From assembly GCA_041500225.1 (NCBI GenBank), contig JBGQLV010000003.1, positions 23,708-87,707 on the forward strand: 64,000 nucleotides of DNA, read 5' to 3'. The position numbers and the translations under genes were made by a program. The notes under the pieces are model-generated. The model did not search any database. It was not told the DNA's origin and worked only from the letters and a program-made list of their open reading frames with translations. The stretch comes from 0-14-3-00-41-53 sp041500225 (GTDB taxonomy: Bacteria > Nitrospirota > Thermodesulfovibrionia > Thermodesulfovibrionales > SM23-35). Shown here piece by piece: positions 8,063 through 16,744 of the stretch (positions within the stretch are counted from its first letter, which is position 1; each line of letters begins with the position of its first letter).

Positions 8063-8338
8063 TATAGATCCATTATCTCCTCACGGTCAATCACATCAGC
8101 TCTCCCTTGCCCGGCTTTCTGGCACCCACAGCCTCCAGCGTGTTATCAATCTTTCAGCTTTTAAAGCAGGATCAAGCTTAACATATCCCTTCGTTAGCCG
8201 TGCCCTGCATGATGTAAGATGGACAAATTGGACGTGAAAAATGAGGGTCAATTTCACGATTCTTTCACGTTGAGGGACACGAAGGCCGAAGGGCCTTTTT
8301 ACCACCCGGGGAAAGCTATTGAAAACTAAGGGGGAATA
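8063..8338. other. Gene-poor gap between the toxin relics and tRNA-Arg
   Basis: About 275 bases without a convincing gene. On the minus strand a short frame ends in DREEIMDLYRY just inside the palindrome and could be the tail of a lost gene, but it has no recognisable partner. A GC hairpin followed by T5 lies at 8282-8300. A loose inverted pair (ACGTGAAA ... TTTCACGT) lies around 8233-8270. Confidence 0.4.
8282..8300 (+). terminator. Possible rho-independent terminator
   Basis: AAGGCC-GAAG-GGCCT followed by TTTT makes a short stem with a T-run on the plus strand. It would end transcription coming from the toxin-antitoxin relic region. The stem is short, so this is tentative. Confidence 0.3.
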
Positions 8339-8415
8339 TGGTACCCCCTGCAGGAATTGAACCTGCGACACCAGGTTTAGGAAACCTGTGCTCTATCCTA
8401 CTGAGCTAAGGGGGC
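8339..8415 (-). tRNA. tRNA-Arg (anticodon CCT)
   Basis: Reading the minus strand, the acceptor stem GCCCCCT pairs with AGGGGGT. The D arm is GCTC-loop-GAGC. The anticodon stem CAGGT/ACCTG encloses TTCCTAA with anticodon CCT, and the T arm is GCAGG-TTCAATT-CCTGC. The 3' CCA is encoded (8339-8341). It reads AGG arginine codons. It stands alone next to the toxin-antitoxin graveyard. tRNA genes are common integration sites, but no integrase or attachment repeat was found. Confidence 0.95.
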
Positions 8416-8461
8416 ACGAAAGAAAGTGAAAAGTGAAAAGTTTAAAAACAAATACAAACAA

Positions 8462-8914
8462 CTAAAACTCTAAAAGCTCAAAGACTTTATTTACTGCATC
8501 AGCTGCGTTCTCAGCATGGATAATACCCTTTATGTCCCATGTTTTGATACCAACAACTGGTTTTCCCATCTGCAACGCAAAAGCAATCTCTGACAATGTG
8601 CCGTATTCACCGCCAACTGCTATAAGGGCGTCTGCTGTACGGGCTATAATAACATTTCTGCCGATTCCCAATCCAGTTGCTATAGGAATGTCTATATACT
8701 GATTTGCTTCTTTTGAATGATCATGGGGAAGGATTCCAACAGTTAGCCCACCCTCTGATTTAGCGCCTTTTGATGCGGCTTTCATAACACCACTGAGGCC
8801 ACCGCATACAAGGGTTGCTCCTTTTTGGGCAATATGACGTCCAACTTCTTCAGCCTCCCAAAGAAGCGCCTTTTCAACTCTCCTTCCGCCTATAACAGCA
8901 ATTATTTTTTTCAT
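8462..8914 (-). CDS. TIGR00725 family protein (LOG/SLOG Rossmann fold)
   Basis: This 150-aa protein has the small LOG-like Rossmann fold related to the lysine-decarboxylase-like and DprA/SLOG proteins. It shows IAVIGGRRVEKA at the N-terminus, LVCGGLSGVMKAASKGA at about residues 34-50, and the family-defining VGGEYGTLSEIAFALQMGKP at about 100-119, where GGxGTxxE contacts nucleotide. The substrate is unknown; a nucleotide or nucleotide-sugar ligand is typical of the fold. The start codon overlaps the stop of the upstream radical SAM gene by 1 base, so they form an operon. Confidence 0.88.
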   Translation of the reverse strand: MKKIIAVIGGRRVEKALLWEAEEVGRHIAQKGATLVCGGLSGVMKAASKGAKSEGGLTVGILPHDHSKEANQYIDIPIATGLGIGRNVIIARTADALIAVGGEYGTLSEIAFALQMGKPVVGIKTWDIKGIIHAENAADAVNKVFELLEF

Positions 8915-9840
8915 TATATTCCCGCATGAACTTTCATATTTTTACCCTGATAGGTGTCTTTAAATTCAAGTCTTTTTTCTATGTCTCTTAAAATTTCCTG
9001 TCTGCTTTTTCCCCAGCGCGGCGCTATCAAAATATTATCAGGTGCGGTAGCGAACAACCTCTGCAAAACTATTCGAGAAGAAAGCCTTTCAATGAATTCA
9101 GTGACAAATTCGAGATATTCCTCATATTCAAATACATGAAATGGTCTTTCCCTGTAGATAATCTCAAGGGGTGTGTCTTTTATTACCTGAAGCTGGTGTA
9201 TCTTGAGAAAATCAATCGGGATATGCGAGACCTCATCTGCCATTGAAAGCATCTCTTCTTTTGTCTCTGTTGGGAATCCGATTATAACATGTGCGCCAAT
9301 AAATATGCCTCTGTCCTTCGTCAGATCAATTGTCTTAAGGAAAGTATTATAGTCATGACCGCGGTTTATGAACTCAAGGGTCTTTTCATAGATTGACTGC
9401 ATGCCATATTCAATCAGGATAAAGTATCGCTCTGCAAGTGTCTCAAGAAGTGCAATCTTCTCTTCATTTACAGTATCAGGCCTTGTGCCGATAGCAAGTC
9501 CTATAACAGAAGGTTCAGATAGTGCCTTCCGATAAAGACGCTCTAATTCATCAACAGGCGCATAAGTGTTTGTATAAGGCTGAAAGTAAACAAGGAACCT
9601 CTCAGCCTTATATCGTTTTTTGACGTGAGCGATGCCGTTCCTGATCTGTTCACTTATTGATAAAGTCGGCGTACATGACCCCGGTCTGAAACTGTCATTG
9701 TTACAGAAGATACAGCCTGATGTACTTATTGTCCCGTCCCTGTTAGGACACGTAAACCCTGCATCTACATTTACCTTATAAACAGTAGTGGAAAATCGCT
9801 TCTTTATATATGAACCGAAAGAGTTATAACGTCTGTGCAT
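8914..9840 (-). CDS. TIGR01212 family radical SAM protein (YhcC-like)
   Basis: This 308-aa radical S-adenosylmethionine enzyme of unknown substrate has the cluster-binding region FTCPNRDGTISTSGCIFCNN at residues 29-48. It follows the family spacing rather than the classic CxxxCxxC alone. The TIM-barrel strands continue with YFQPYTNTYAP (about 104-114), IGTRPDTVNEEK and GAHVIIGFPTET. The family is widespread and related to the Elp3 fold. The ATG at 9840 has no strong ribosome site. The upstream 200 bases hold a MITE-like element. Confidence 0.9.
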   Translation of the reverse strand: MHRRYNSFGSYIKKRFSTTVYKVNVDAGFTCPNRDGTISTSGCIFCNNDSFRPGSCTPTLSISEQIRNGIAHVKKRYKAERFLVYFQPYTNTYAPVDELERLYRKALSEPSVIGLAIGTRPDTVNEEKIALLETLAERYFILIEYGMQSIYEKTLEFINRGHDYNTFLKTIDLTKDRGIFIGAHVIIGFPTETKEEMLSMADEVSHIPIDFLKIHQLQVIKDTPLEIIYRERPFHVFEYEEYLEFVTEFIERLSSRIVLQRLFATAPDNILIAPRWGKSRQEILRDIEKRLEFKDTYQGKNMKVHAGI

Positions 9841-9902
9841 ATTTAATTATTTATGTTTAGTGACAGTTCTGTCAATGTGAACCTATAGTAAATAATGCAA
9901 TT

Positions 9903-10056
9903 GGACGATGCAGATGTTGTGAAAAAATTTATTTTTTGATACCTTAATTTACCTTTAAGTGATGGTTCCAGATATATTTTAGTGGATATAACGAATAAAG
10001 ATATTTTCAATAACCCATCAAGTTAAATAAATTTTTGAACAATGTCTGCATCGTCC
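9903..10056. mobile_element. 154-bp MITE-like element with imperfect terminal inverted repeats
   Basis: The left end GGACGATGCAGATGTTGTGA (from 9903) is matched in reverse complement by the right end, which terminates GTCTGCATCGTCC at 10056. Pairing extends about 29 bases with four or five mismatches. The interior is AT-rich and non-coding. No clear target-site duplication is visible, and no transposase with these ends is in the window. It fills the gap between the secreted-protein gene and the radical SAM gene. Confidence 0.6.
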
Positions 10057-10067
10057 TGACTAATTAA

Positions 10068-10790
10068 CTATTTCAGCTTTTTTCCAATCTCCTCCCAATC
10101 CTTCACCTCCTCTGCATCCTCTACTTCCTCAAAGCTGAATGATTTAGGCTTGTATGCCTTTGCAGATTCAATAACAGATTGGTTTCCTATTATAGCTTTA
10201 ATCTTTAGACCTTTTTCTTTTATCTCATCAAATATCATACCCTGTCTCCATGGAATCACGGGTAAATCTATGAACCCATTCTCTTTCAGCCATGTCTTGA
10301 TAGTTTTTATATCGAAGAGTTCTGTCTGAAGAAATACAACTGGAAACCTACTCGAAAATTTCTTTATTATCTTCTGACTTCCTGTTTTTGGTTTTTTTGA
10401 AAAAGGCCCTTCTAACAAACTGGCTTCTACATCGACAAAAATAATTCTGTCACCTTTTTTTAAGGAAAGAAGCAGTCCATTCCCTTCATCTTTCCCTGAC
10501 TTTGCGTTTATCTGATATAAGCCATTTTTTAGCGGAGTAAAGCGTTTGAATGCAAAACCATCGCCGCCTGAGAGGCTCTTGCCAATAGACTTTCCGTCAA
10601 CAAAGGACTCCACAACCTCACCGCCTCTGGGGAAAAGTTTTCCCCTTGTCTCAGCCCTTAGCATAACCTCTTTGCCTCTGAGTGCGATCATGTCACTAAC
10701 GATTACATCTGATAATACGATGGATGGAAAAAGATACAATAAGAGGATACAAAAAATTAAAGTTATTAAAATTCTCATAAATCTGAACAT
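10068..10790 (-). CDS. Secreted protein of unknown function with a possible HAD-like domain
   Basis: This 240-aa protein starts with a hydrophobic signal or anchor segment (residues 5-27, cleavage possible after VLS). A beta-rich region at about 28-105 resembles an Ig-like module (MLRAETRGKLFPRGGEVVES). The region from about 112 (RIIFVDVEASLL) to the end, with a conserved-looking KEKGLKIKAIIGNQSVIESA, is reminiscent of the LNS2/HAD phosphatase fold. The DxDGT nucleophile motif is not intact, so catalysis is doubtful. The domain call is inference. It stands between the Lon-like protease gene and the MITE. Confidence 0.6.
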   Translation of the reverse strand: MFRFMRILITLIFCILLLYLFPSIVLSDVIVSDMIALRGKEVMLRAETRGKLFPRGGEVVESFVDGKSIGKSLSGGDGFAFKRFTPLKNGLYQINAKSGKDEGNGLLLSLKKGDRIIFVDVEASLLEGPFSKKPKTGSQKIIKKFSSRFPVVFLQTELFDIKTIKTWLKENGFIDLPVIPWRQGMIFDEIKEKGLKIKAIIGNQSVIESAKAYKPKSFSFEEVEDAEEVKDWEEIGKKLK

Positions 10791-10809
10791 TTGCCATCAA
10801 TAGTTATTG

Positions 10810-13248
10810 CTAAATAGTCTCCGCTGCGGGAGCAAAGTATCCCTTTAACCCTTCAGCTAATTCCCTTAGTCGTTTGTCTGCTCGATAATTTACAGTACTT
10901 TCAGGATAGGTGCCATCTGCCTGTCTTTCTCCTGCAGGTAACCCTGTTAATATCTCAATCCCCTCATCAATAGTCTTTACCTCATAGATATGGAATTGAC
11001 CTTCACGCACTGCCTTTACTACGTCATCACGCAGCATCAGGTTCCTGACATTCTGATGAGGGATCATAACCCCCTGCTCACCTGTTAACCCCTTTGCCTT
11101 ACATACGTCAAAGAACCCCTCAACCTTTTGATTAACTCCTCCAATTGGTTGAACCTCACCCTTTTGATTTACTGAACCAGTGACTGCTATTCCCTGCCTG
11201 ATAGCTAAATCGGCGAGACTTGACAGGATAGCATAGAGCTCTGTAGATGAGGCGCTATCTCCTTCAACACCCGAATAGGACTGTTCAAAGCAGATACTTG
11301 CTGAAAGGGATAATGGTTTATCCTGGGCATATTTCCACCCGAGGTAGCCGGATAAGATAAGCACACCTTTGTCATGGATGTGTCCACTGAGCTGCGATTC
11401 TCTTTCGATATTAATCACACCGCGTCTTCCTAAAAAGGTCTTAGCAGTAATTCGGGAAGGCCGTCCGAAGCTAAATATGCCAAGGTCATATACTGATAAC
11501 CCATTGACCTGTCCCACAACTGCTCCCTCTACATCAACCATAAGGGTTCCTTCTGTAATCATCTGAAGGATGCGTTCAGCTACAAGGTCAAGACGATGAA
11601 TCTTCTTTTTTACTGCCTTTTCTACATGTTCTCCAGTTATCAGTTTGCTCTGGGAGTCCCTTGCCCAGTAGTCAGCTTCAATAAGTAAATCTTGCAATGA
11701 ACCAAATCTGGCAGATAGCCTCTCCTGGTCACCTGCTGCCCTAACTGCATATTCTATGATTTTAGCTACCCCGCTTCGGTCAAAGGGCAAAAGTTTTTCG
11801 TTATCGCAGCAAGTGCGGATGAAACAGGTATAAGCCTTTATGTTTTCATCCGAACGCTGCATTTGATAGTCAAAGTCTACCTTTACCTTGAACATCTCCC
11901 AGAAATCTTCATCATAAAGAGAAAGGAGCTGATAAATGGAATCATCACCCATAACCACAATTTTGAACTCTATAGGCATTGGCTGTGCCCTCATGCCCTG
12001 GGGTGTAAAAAAGCCAAATTGTTCCCCCGGGTCTTCCACCCGTACCTCTTTAGCTCTGATAACCCTTTTAAGTCCTTCCCAGACGCCTGGGTTTAGCAAG
12101 ACATCACGGATATTAAGGATCAAGTAGCCACCATTGGCTGATTGAACGGCTCCTGGTTTAATCATGGAGTGGTCACTTACATAAGTGCCCATTAAGGCTC
12201 TTCTTTCAATCTTGCCAAACATATTGAACCAGTGGGGATTTGGTTCGAAAACGATAGGAGGTCCGCTTATAGAACTATTGTCTACAAAGACATTGACCTT
12301 ATATGCCATAAATGGGTCTGCTTGAGGAATAGTGGGGAGGCCAGGCATCTGGGGAGGCATTGGAGTTTGTGTGAATATGTCTAATTTTGTCAAGGTATAT
12401 TCCCGTGCTTCTTTAAGAAAATTTGTAACTTCAGGATATTCACTGTAGGTCCTAAATAGCTCCTCAAATGGGCGGGAGATGGCAATTTCTCCAGCCTTAA
12501 GGTCAATCTCCTTTATTTTTTCTCCCACCTCTTTTTCCAGGTCACGAAGGCGGGTATATGTCTCTTCAACCTTTCTCATCATTTCCAGACGCCTTGCCTC
12601 GATAGCCTTTCTTTCAACCTCTGAAAGGGCTAAGAACGCTTCTCTCGACATTGGCTTTTCTTCAACCAGAGGAACGACAGCAGCCCCCATCGGGGATATT
12701 TGAACCATCAAATTTTTCCCCTTAGCCTCGCTGTCCAAAGCATCCATGGCTTCCTGATATTTTTTCTGGTGTTCTTCTATAACCTCCTGTTTCCGCTTGC
12801 TGTATTCCTCGCTGCCAAATGTTTTTGGTATTTCTTCTCTTAAAGTTTTGAGCAGCCCTTCAATATGATTGTTGAAGGACTTTCCAAGACCCTGTGCCAA
12901 TTTTAGTATTCTCGGCCTGTCCGGGTCAGTAAAGTTATACACATAACACCAATCATAAGTTTTATACTTTATTCCCTTGGCTTCTCTTTCAGCGATGAAT
13001 TTTTCCAGGCGGGCCTTAATGGTTGTCGCCTTACCTGTTCCGGTAATGCCTGTCAGAAAGAGGTTATAGCCTGTCCTTTCCACAGCCAGACCGAAATCCA
13101 TGGAATCAAGGGCTCGCTCCTGCCCAATAAATTCTTTAAGGGGTTTTATATCTGTGGTACATTCAAAATTAAATATCTCCGGGGGACAGATCCAGCGGAG
13201 TTTTTCTAAGGGGATAGCATATTTCTTCAGATCGATTGCCTTTCCCAT
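10810..13248 (-). CDS. Lon-family ATP-dependent protease (AAA_32/LonB-like)
   Basis: This 812-aa cytoplasmic protease has an N-terminal ATPase part with Walker A GITGTGKAT near residues 60-68. A long helical insertion lies at about 140-260, and a C-terminal Lon (S16) protease domain follows. The catalytic Ser is in EGDSASS (about residue 665) and the Lys in GGVNQKVEGF (about 708). The frame runs upstream to 13371, but the start at 13248 is preferred because AGGGAGGAA sits directly before it and an extended -10 (TGCTATAAT) lies at 13277-13285. It resembles Lon-related proteases lacking the classical substrate-binding N domain. Confidence 0.9.
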   Translation of the reverse strand: MGKAIDLKKYAIPLEKLRWICPPEIFNFECTTDIKPLKEFIGQERALDSMDFGLAVERTGYNLFLTGITGTGKATTIKARLEKFIAEREAKGIKYKTYDWCYVYNFTDPDRPRILKLAQGLGKSFNNHIEGLLKTLREEIPKTFGSEEYSKRKQEVIEEHQKKYQEAMDALDSEAKGKNLMVQISPMGAAVVPLVEEKPMSREAFLALSEVERKAIEARRLEMMRKVEETYTRLRDLEKEVGEKIKEIDLKAGEIAISRPFEELFRTYSEYPEVTNFLKEAREYTLTKLDIFTQTPMPPQMPGLPTIPQADPFMAYKVNVFVDNSSISGPPIVFEPNPHWFNMFGKIERRALMGTYVSDHSMIKPGAVQSANGGYLILNIRDVLLNPGVWEGLKRVIRAKEVRVEDPGEQFGFFTPQGMRAQPMPIEFKIVVMGDDSIYQLLSLYDEDFWEMFKVKVDFDYQMQRSDENIKAYTCFIRTCCDNEKLLPFDRSGVAKIIEYAVRAAGDQERLSARFGSLQDLLIEADYWARDSQSKLITGEHVEKAVKKKIHRLDLVAERILQMITEGTLMVDVEGAVVGQVNGLSVYDLGIFSFGRPSRITAKTFLGRRGVINIERESQLSGHIHDKGVLILSGYLGWKYAQDKPLSLSASICFEQSYSGVEGDSASSTELYAILSSLADLAIRQGIAVTGSVNQKGEVQPIGGVNQKVEGFFDVCKAKGLTGEQGVMIPHQNVRNLMLRDDVVKAVREGQFHIYEVKTIDEGIEILTGLPAGERQADGTYPESTVNYRADKRLRELAEGLKGYFAPAAETI

Positions 13249-13276
13249 ATTTTCCTCCCTATGTATTTTTAAGCTA

Positions 13277-13285
13277 ATTATAGCA
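13277..13285 (-). promoter_or_regulatory. Extended -10 promoter of the Lon-like protease
   Basis: TGC-TATAAT on the minus strand is a perfect extended -10. It lies 29 bases upstream of the chosen ATG at 13248 and inside what would be coding sequence if the longer frame were used, which argues against the longer start. Confidence 0.6.
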
Positions 13286-13383
13286 TTTTTAGTTTCAGTC
13301 TCATATTTCATTTCAATCTGTAGAGAATATATACAATCAGGCCATATTTCTGCATTGTAGAGTTTTTTCAAATGATGTTACTC

Positions 13384-13412
13384 ATGACTTTTCTCAATTT
13401 CTTTGATATACT
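13384..13412 (+). promoter_or_regulatory. Possible promoter of the kdsC operon
   Basis: ATGACT (13384-13389) and TATACT (13407-13412) are spaced by 17 bases and end 15 bases before the TTG start of kdsC, with GAGGGAAG as ribosome site. The -35 is weak. Confidence 0.35.
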
Positions 13413-13427
13413 TTTGCGAGGGAAGAG

Positions 13428-13970
13428 TTGAAAAACATCACAGAGAGAGAACTTCTTAAAATAGCCAGAAACATCAAATTTCTCATCCTCGACGTTGATG
13501 GTGTGCTCACAGACGGCAGCATTATACTTGACAACGAGGGCAATGAGTTCAAGTCTTTTCATGTGCGAGATGGACATGGGATAAAAATGCTTATGAGGGC
13601 AGGGATTCAGGTCGCCATAGTTACAGGCAGACATTCAAAGGTTGTTGAAAGAAGGGCTCATGAGCTTGGGATTACAGAGGTCTTTCAGAGATGTTTTAAC
13701 AAAGATGTTGCTTATAGGCAGCTTTCTGAAAAATACTCCATTAACGATAATGAGATAGCATATATCGGTGATGATATTGTTGATATTCCGCTTTTAAAGA
13801 GGTCTGGGTTTCCAGTAGTTGTAGCGGATGCTGATGATGAGGTTAAGGCTGTTGCAAAAATGATAACAAAAAAGGTGGGGGGCAGGGGAGCAGTCAGGGA
13901 GGTATGTGATTTCCTACTTAAGGCAAAAGGGCTCTGGCAGGACATTATAAATGGGTACTCTAAGACTTAA
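13428..13970 (+). CDS. kdsC: KdsC-type 3-deoxy-D-manno-octulosonate 8-phosphate phosphatase (HAD IIIA)
   Basis: This 180-aa HAD phosphatase should hydrolyse Kdo-8-phosphate in lipopolysaccharide core synthesis. Motif I LILDVDGVLTDG (residues 19-30) has nucleophile Asp22 and Asp24. Motif II VTGRHS is at about 65-70. The motif IV segment YIGDDIVDIPLL is near 110. The length is that of capless KdsC. The start is a TTG preceded by GAGGGAAG. It overlaps pgsA by 20 bases. A related sugar-phosphate substrate (for example a CMP-acylneuraminate pathway) is possible, because no other kds gene is adjacent. Confidence 0.85.
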   Translation: MKNITERELLKIARNIKFLILDVDGVLTDGSIILDNEGNEFKSFHVRDGHGIKMLMRAGIQVAIVTGRHSKVVERRAHELGITEVFQRCFNKDVAYRQLSEKYSINDNEIAYIGDDIVDIPLLKRSGFPVVVADADDEVKAVAKMITKKVGGRGAVREVCDFLLKAKGLWQDIINGYSKT

Positions 13971-14484
13971 TCTCCCAACTGTCCTTACACTGAGCAGGAT
14001 TGTCCTTATCCCGGTTTTTGTATTCACATTCTACCAGCACCCTGTATTTGGTGCTTTCGTATTTGGTATCGCCTCCATAACAGATTTTCTCGATGGATAT
14101 CTTGCAAGGCGTTCAGGTGAGATAACAAAGTTCGGGATTATACTCGATCCGATTGCTGACAAGTTCCTGGTAATATCTGCTCTTATTGTACTTGTTGATA
14201 AGGATAGGCTGGAAGCGTGGATAGCGATTATCATCATTGTAAGAGAATTCCTTGTAACTGGGTTGAGGGTAGTTGCCCTTTCAAGGGATATAGTAATCCC
14301 TGCTGAGATGGGAGGGAAGATAAAGACATTTATTCAGATAACCGCAATCCTCTGCCTTATACTTATGGGAAGTATTTTCAATATTGATCTTTATGATGTT
14401 GGTTTGGTCCTTATCTGGATAGCCCTTGTCCTGTCTATCGTCTCAGGAGTCCAGTATACGGTATCATTCTGGAGAAAGATGTAA
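13951..14484 (+). CDS. pgsA: CDP-diacylglycerol-glycerol-3-phosphate 3-phosphatidyltransferase
   Basis: This 177-aa membrane enzyme makes phosphatidylglycerol-phosphate from CDP-diacylglycerol. The CDP-alcohol phosphotransferase signature D-G-x2-A-R-x8-G-x3-D-x3-D is present as DGYLARRSGEITKFGIILD followed by PIAD (about residues 48-71). Four or five hydrophobic helices follow. The N-terminus NLPTVLTLSRI is typical of PgsA. It is coupled to kdsC (20-base overlap) and followed 2 bases later by plsY, giving a phospholipid operon. Confidence 0.93.
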   Translation: MGTLRLNLPTVLTLSRIVLIPVFVFTFYQHPVFGAFVFGIASITDFLDGYLARRSGEITKFGIILDPIADKFLVISALIVLVDKDRLEAWIAIIIIVREFLVTGLRVVALSRDIVIPAEMGGKIKTFIQITAILCLILMGSIFNIDLYDVGLVLIWIALVLSIVSGVQYTVSFWRKM

Positions 14485-14486
14485 AA

Positions 14487-15080
14487 ATGGATATGATTAA
14501 ATATATTTTACTTTTTATTGCTTCTTTTATTCTCGGTTCGATTCCCTTTGGTATAATAATAGCAAAGGCTAAAGGGGTTGACCTCAAAAAGGTTGGAAGC
14601 AGAAACATAGGTGCGACAAATGTGTTAAGGTCTCTCGGAAAATGGCCGGCTGCATTAACCCTTCTCGGAGACGTCCTTAAGGGTACCGCAGCAGTTGCGA
14701 TAGGAAGGTATTTTGGGGTAGGACCAGTTTATGAAGGGTTTGTGGGATTATCAGCAATTTTGGGACATAATTTTTCAATATTCCTGGGGTTCAGGGGAGG
14801 TAAGGGCGTTGCCACAAGCCTTGGTGTACTCGGCATTTATTCCCCCAAAACGGCTATTGTTACATTTATAATATGGGTAGTGGTTGTTATGTTAACAAAA
14901 TATTCATCTCTTGGAGCACTTGTGTCATTCGGACTTCTGCCGATAAATGTCTTACTCTTTGATAGCAAAGAAAAACTGTTTACTGCAATTCTTATCACAA
15001 TCCTCATCTTTATGCGGCATAAAGATAATATCCAGAGGTTTATAAAAGGCACCGAAAGGAGAATGGGGCAGCGAGAATGA
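14487..15080 (+). CDS. plsY: Acyl-phosphate:glycerol-3-phosphate acyltransferase PlsY
   Basis: This 197-aa integral membrane acyltransferase performs the first acylation of glycerol-3-phosphate from acyl-phosphate. The three PlsY motifs are seen: GSIPFGIIIAK plus VGSRNIGATNVLR (residues 37-49), the GHNFSIFLGFRGGKGVAT block (about 93-110), and a late hydrophobic tail with RHKDNIQRF. The gene starts 2 bases after pgsA and overlaps the following TPR gene by 4 bases. The acyl-phosphate-producing plsX is not in the window. Confidence 0.95.
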   Translation: MDMIKYILLFIASFILGSIPFGIIIAKAKGVDLKKVGSRNIGATNVLRSLGKWPAALTLLGDVLKGTAAVAIGRYFGVGPVYEGFVGLSAILGHNFSIFLGFRGGKGVATSLGVLGIYSPKTAIVTFIIWVVVVMLTKYSSLGALVSFGLLPINVLLFDSKEKLFTAILITILIFMRHKDNIQRFIKGTERRMGQRE

Positions 15081-16744
15081 AAAGGTTTTTTTTACAGATA
15101 TTTTTATGCCTTTTACTCATTCCTTCTATGTCCTCAGGGAAAGATTTATATGAAGAGCAGCTTGATAAAGGTATAAGAAATTCAGAGCCATACTCATATT
15201 TGCTTATTAAGCAATCAAAGGCAAATAGTGCTAAATCGAAGATTATGCTCAAAGAGGCATTAAAATATTCTCCTGATCTGCCTGCAGTTTATTTTGAGTT
15301 ATCAAAGGACAGCTTCTCCTTCTCGCCTGAAGGGATGTTCAAGGCTGTTGATTATATGTTACAGGGGATATCGGCATATAAACGCAATTTTTGGTGGTTA
15401 TTCATGATGGCAGGCTCTCTGTTTACAAGTATGATCCTCTCTCTTATCATCTCAATGGTAATTATTATTTTGATAAGACTTACCGGTGATATACCATTGC
15501 TTTCACATGATATAAATGAGGCTAATAATAAGGCTCTGCTCCTTTTAATACTCATCGTCGCTGTAATAAGTCCTCTTTTCTTAACAGGAGGGTTACTTGT
15601 AATAATCGGCTTGTATATGAAAAAATGGGATCGGATTTCTGTTTATTTCTATCTTCTGTTTCTCCTTATTTCGCCATGGCTATTCAATACTGCTTCAATG
15701 TTTTTTAATGCGCCGTCTTCAGGTAAACTCAAGGCTGTTGTTCAGGTTAATGAATCAAAGGGCAACAGATATGCCCTTTCTATACTAAGAGGCAGGGATG
15801 ACCCTGTTGAACTATTTTCATATGCCCTTGCCCTGAAGCGTGAAGGTGGATACAACGAGGCAATGGATATTTACAATAAACTCATTGTAAAAAGACCTGA
15901 TCCGAGATTATACAATAATCTTGCAAATTGTTATGTTGCGATTAATGATATAGAAAAGGCGAAAGAATTATACAGAAAATCAATTGAACTCCAACCCTTC
16001 CCTTCTGCGCTTTATAATCTAAGCGAGGTATCAAGAGAGACCCTTGATTTTGAAAAAGGCGATGAATATTTTCAGTCTGCCCAAATGCTGGATCGTGACG
16101 CTGTGTCGAGGTTCAGGGCAATATTCAGTATGAATCCGAACAGGGTTGTTATGGACGAAAGCCTGCCTGTCTCTACCCTATGGGGATATACTGATGTTAA
16201 AGCGACCGGTGCTTCTAACCTGGACTTATCAACGGTACCACCAGCCTTAATACCTGTTATAGCAATTTTTATGGTGATCCTTTTTTATATATTTACAAGG
16301 CGTTTTAAGCACACGGCTTACAGATGTAAAAGGTGTGGTTCTATCCTGTGCAACAAATGTGAAAAACGCATTCTATGGGGTCGTATGTGCTTGCAGTGTT
16401 ACAGGTCATTAGTAAAGCTTGATGAGCTTGATGCAAAGGAGAGAATTGCCAGGGTGCTTACTGTTTATGAGTATCAGAAGAGGAGAAGAGATATAATAAA
16501 GATCATTTCATTTATAATCCCGGGCTCGGGTCAAATATATGCAGGGAATGTCTTATACGGTTTATTGTTTCTATGGCCATTTTTATTTTTCCTTTTTATC
16601 CCTATAACAAATTTGATATTCGCACCTGAGACGTCCTATTTTTCCCATAACTGGCTAAGTTGGGGCGCGTTTTTACTTATGGCCATAGTATATTTTATGT
16701 CTAACATTATAACGAGACGGAGGCTTGCAAAAGGGTGGCTTTAG
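15077..16744 (+). CDS. Large membrane protein with TPR, zinc-ribbon and TM2-like segments
   Basis: This 555-aa protein has no recognised overall family. Visible parts, in order: a signal or anchor helix (1-21), hydrophobic helices at about 108-135 and 150-210, and TPR-like repeats at about 230-325 (GGYNEAMDIYNKLIVKRPDP, DIEKAKELYRKSIELQP). A further helix lies at about 390-408. A cytoplasmic zinc-ribbon-like cluster at about 415-440 has CKRC, CNKC and CLQC. A terminal part with IIPGSGQIYAGNVLYG resembles TM2-domain proteins. It overlaps plsY by 4 bases and the following PATAN gene by 10 bases, so the pair probably acts together. Confidence 0.7.
   Translation: MKRFFLQIFLCLLLIPSMSSGKDLYEEQLDKGIRNSEPYSYLLIKQSKANSAKSKIMLKEALKYSPDLPAVYFELSKDSFSFSPEGMFKAVDYMLQGISAYKRNFWWLFMMAGSLFTSMILSLIISMVIIILIRLTGDIPLLSHDINEANNKALLLLILIVAVISPLFLTGGLLVIIGLYMKKWDRISVYFYLLFLLISPWLFNTASMFFNAPSSGKLKAVVQVNESKGNRYALSILRGRDDPVELFSYALALKREGGYNEAMDIYNKLIVKRPDPRLYNNLANCYVAINDIEKAKELYRKSIELQPFPSALYNLSEVSRETLDFEKGDEYFQSAQMLDRDAVSRFRAIFSMNPNRVVMDESLPVSTLWGYTDVKATGASNLDLSTVPPALIPVIAIFMVILFYIFTRRFKHTAYRCKRCGSILCNKCEKRILWGRMCLQCYRSLVKLDELDAKERIARVLTVYEYQKRRRDIIKIISFIIPGSGQIYAGNVLYGLLFLWPFLFFLFIPITNLIFAPETSYFSHNWLSWGAFLLMAIVYFMSNIITRRRLAKGWL

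Noticed and set aside
8046..8237. Plus-strand 63-codon frame after the 13-bp palindrome
   Set aside because: No ribosome site, no family resemblance, and it starts within the palindrome arm.
10810..13371. Longer start for the Lon-like protease (41 extra residues)
   Set aside because: A perfect extended -10 and a strong ribosome site lie inside that extension and point to 13248.
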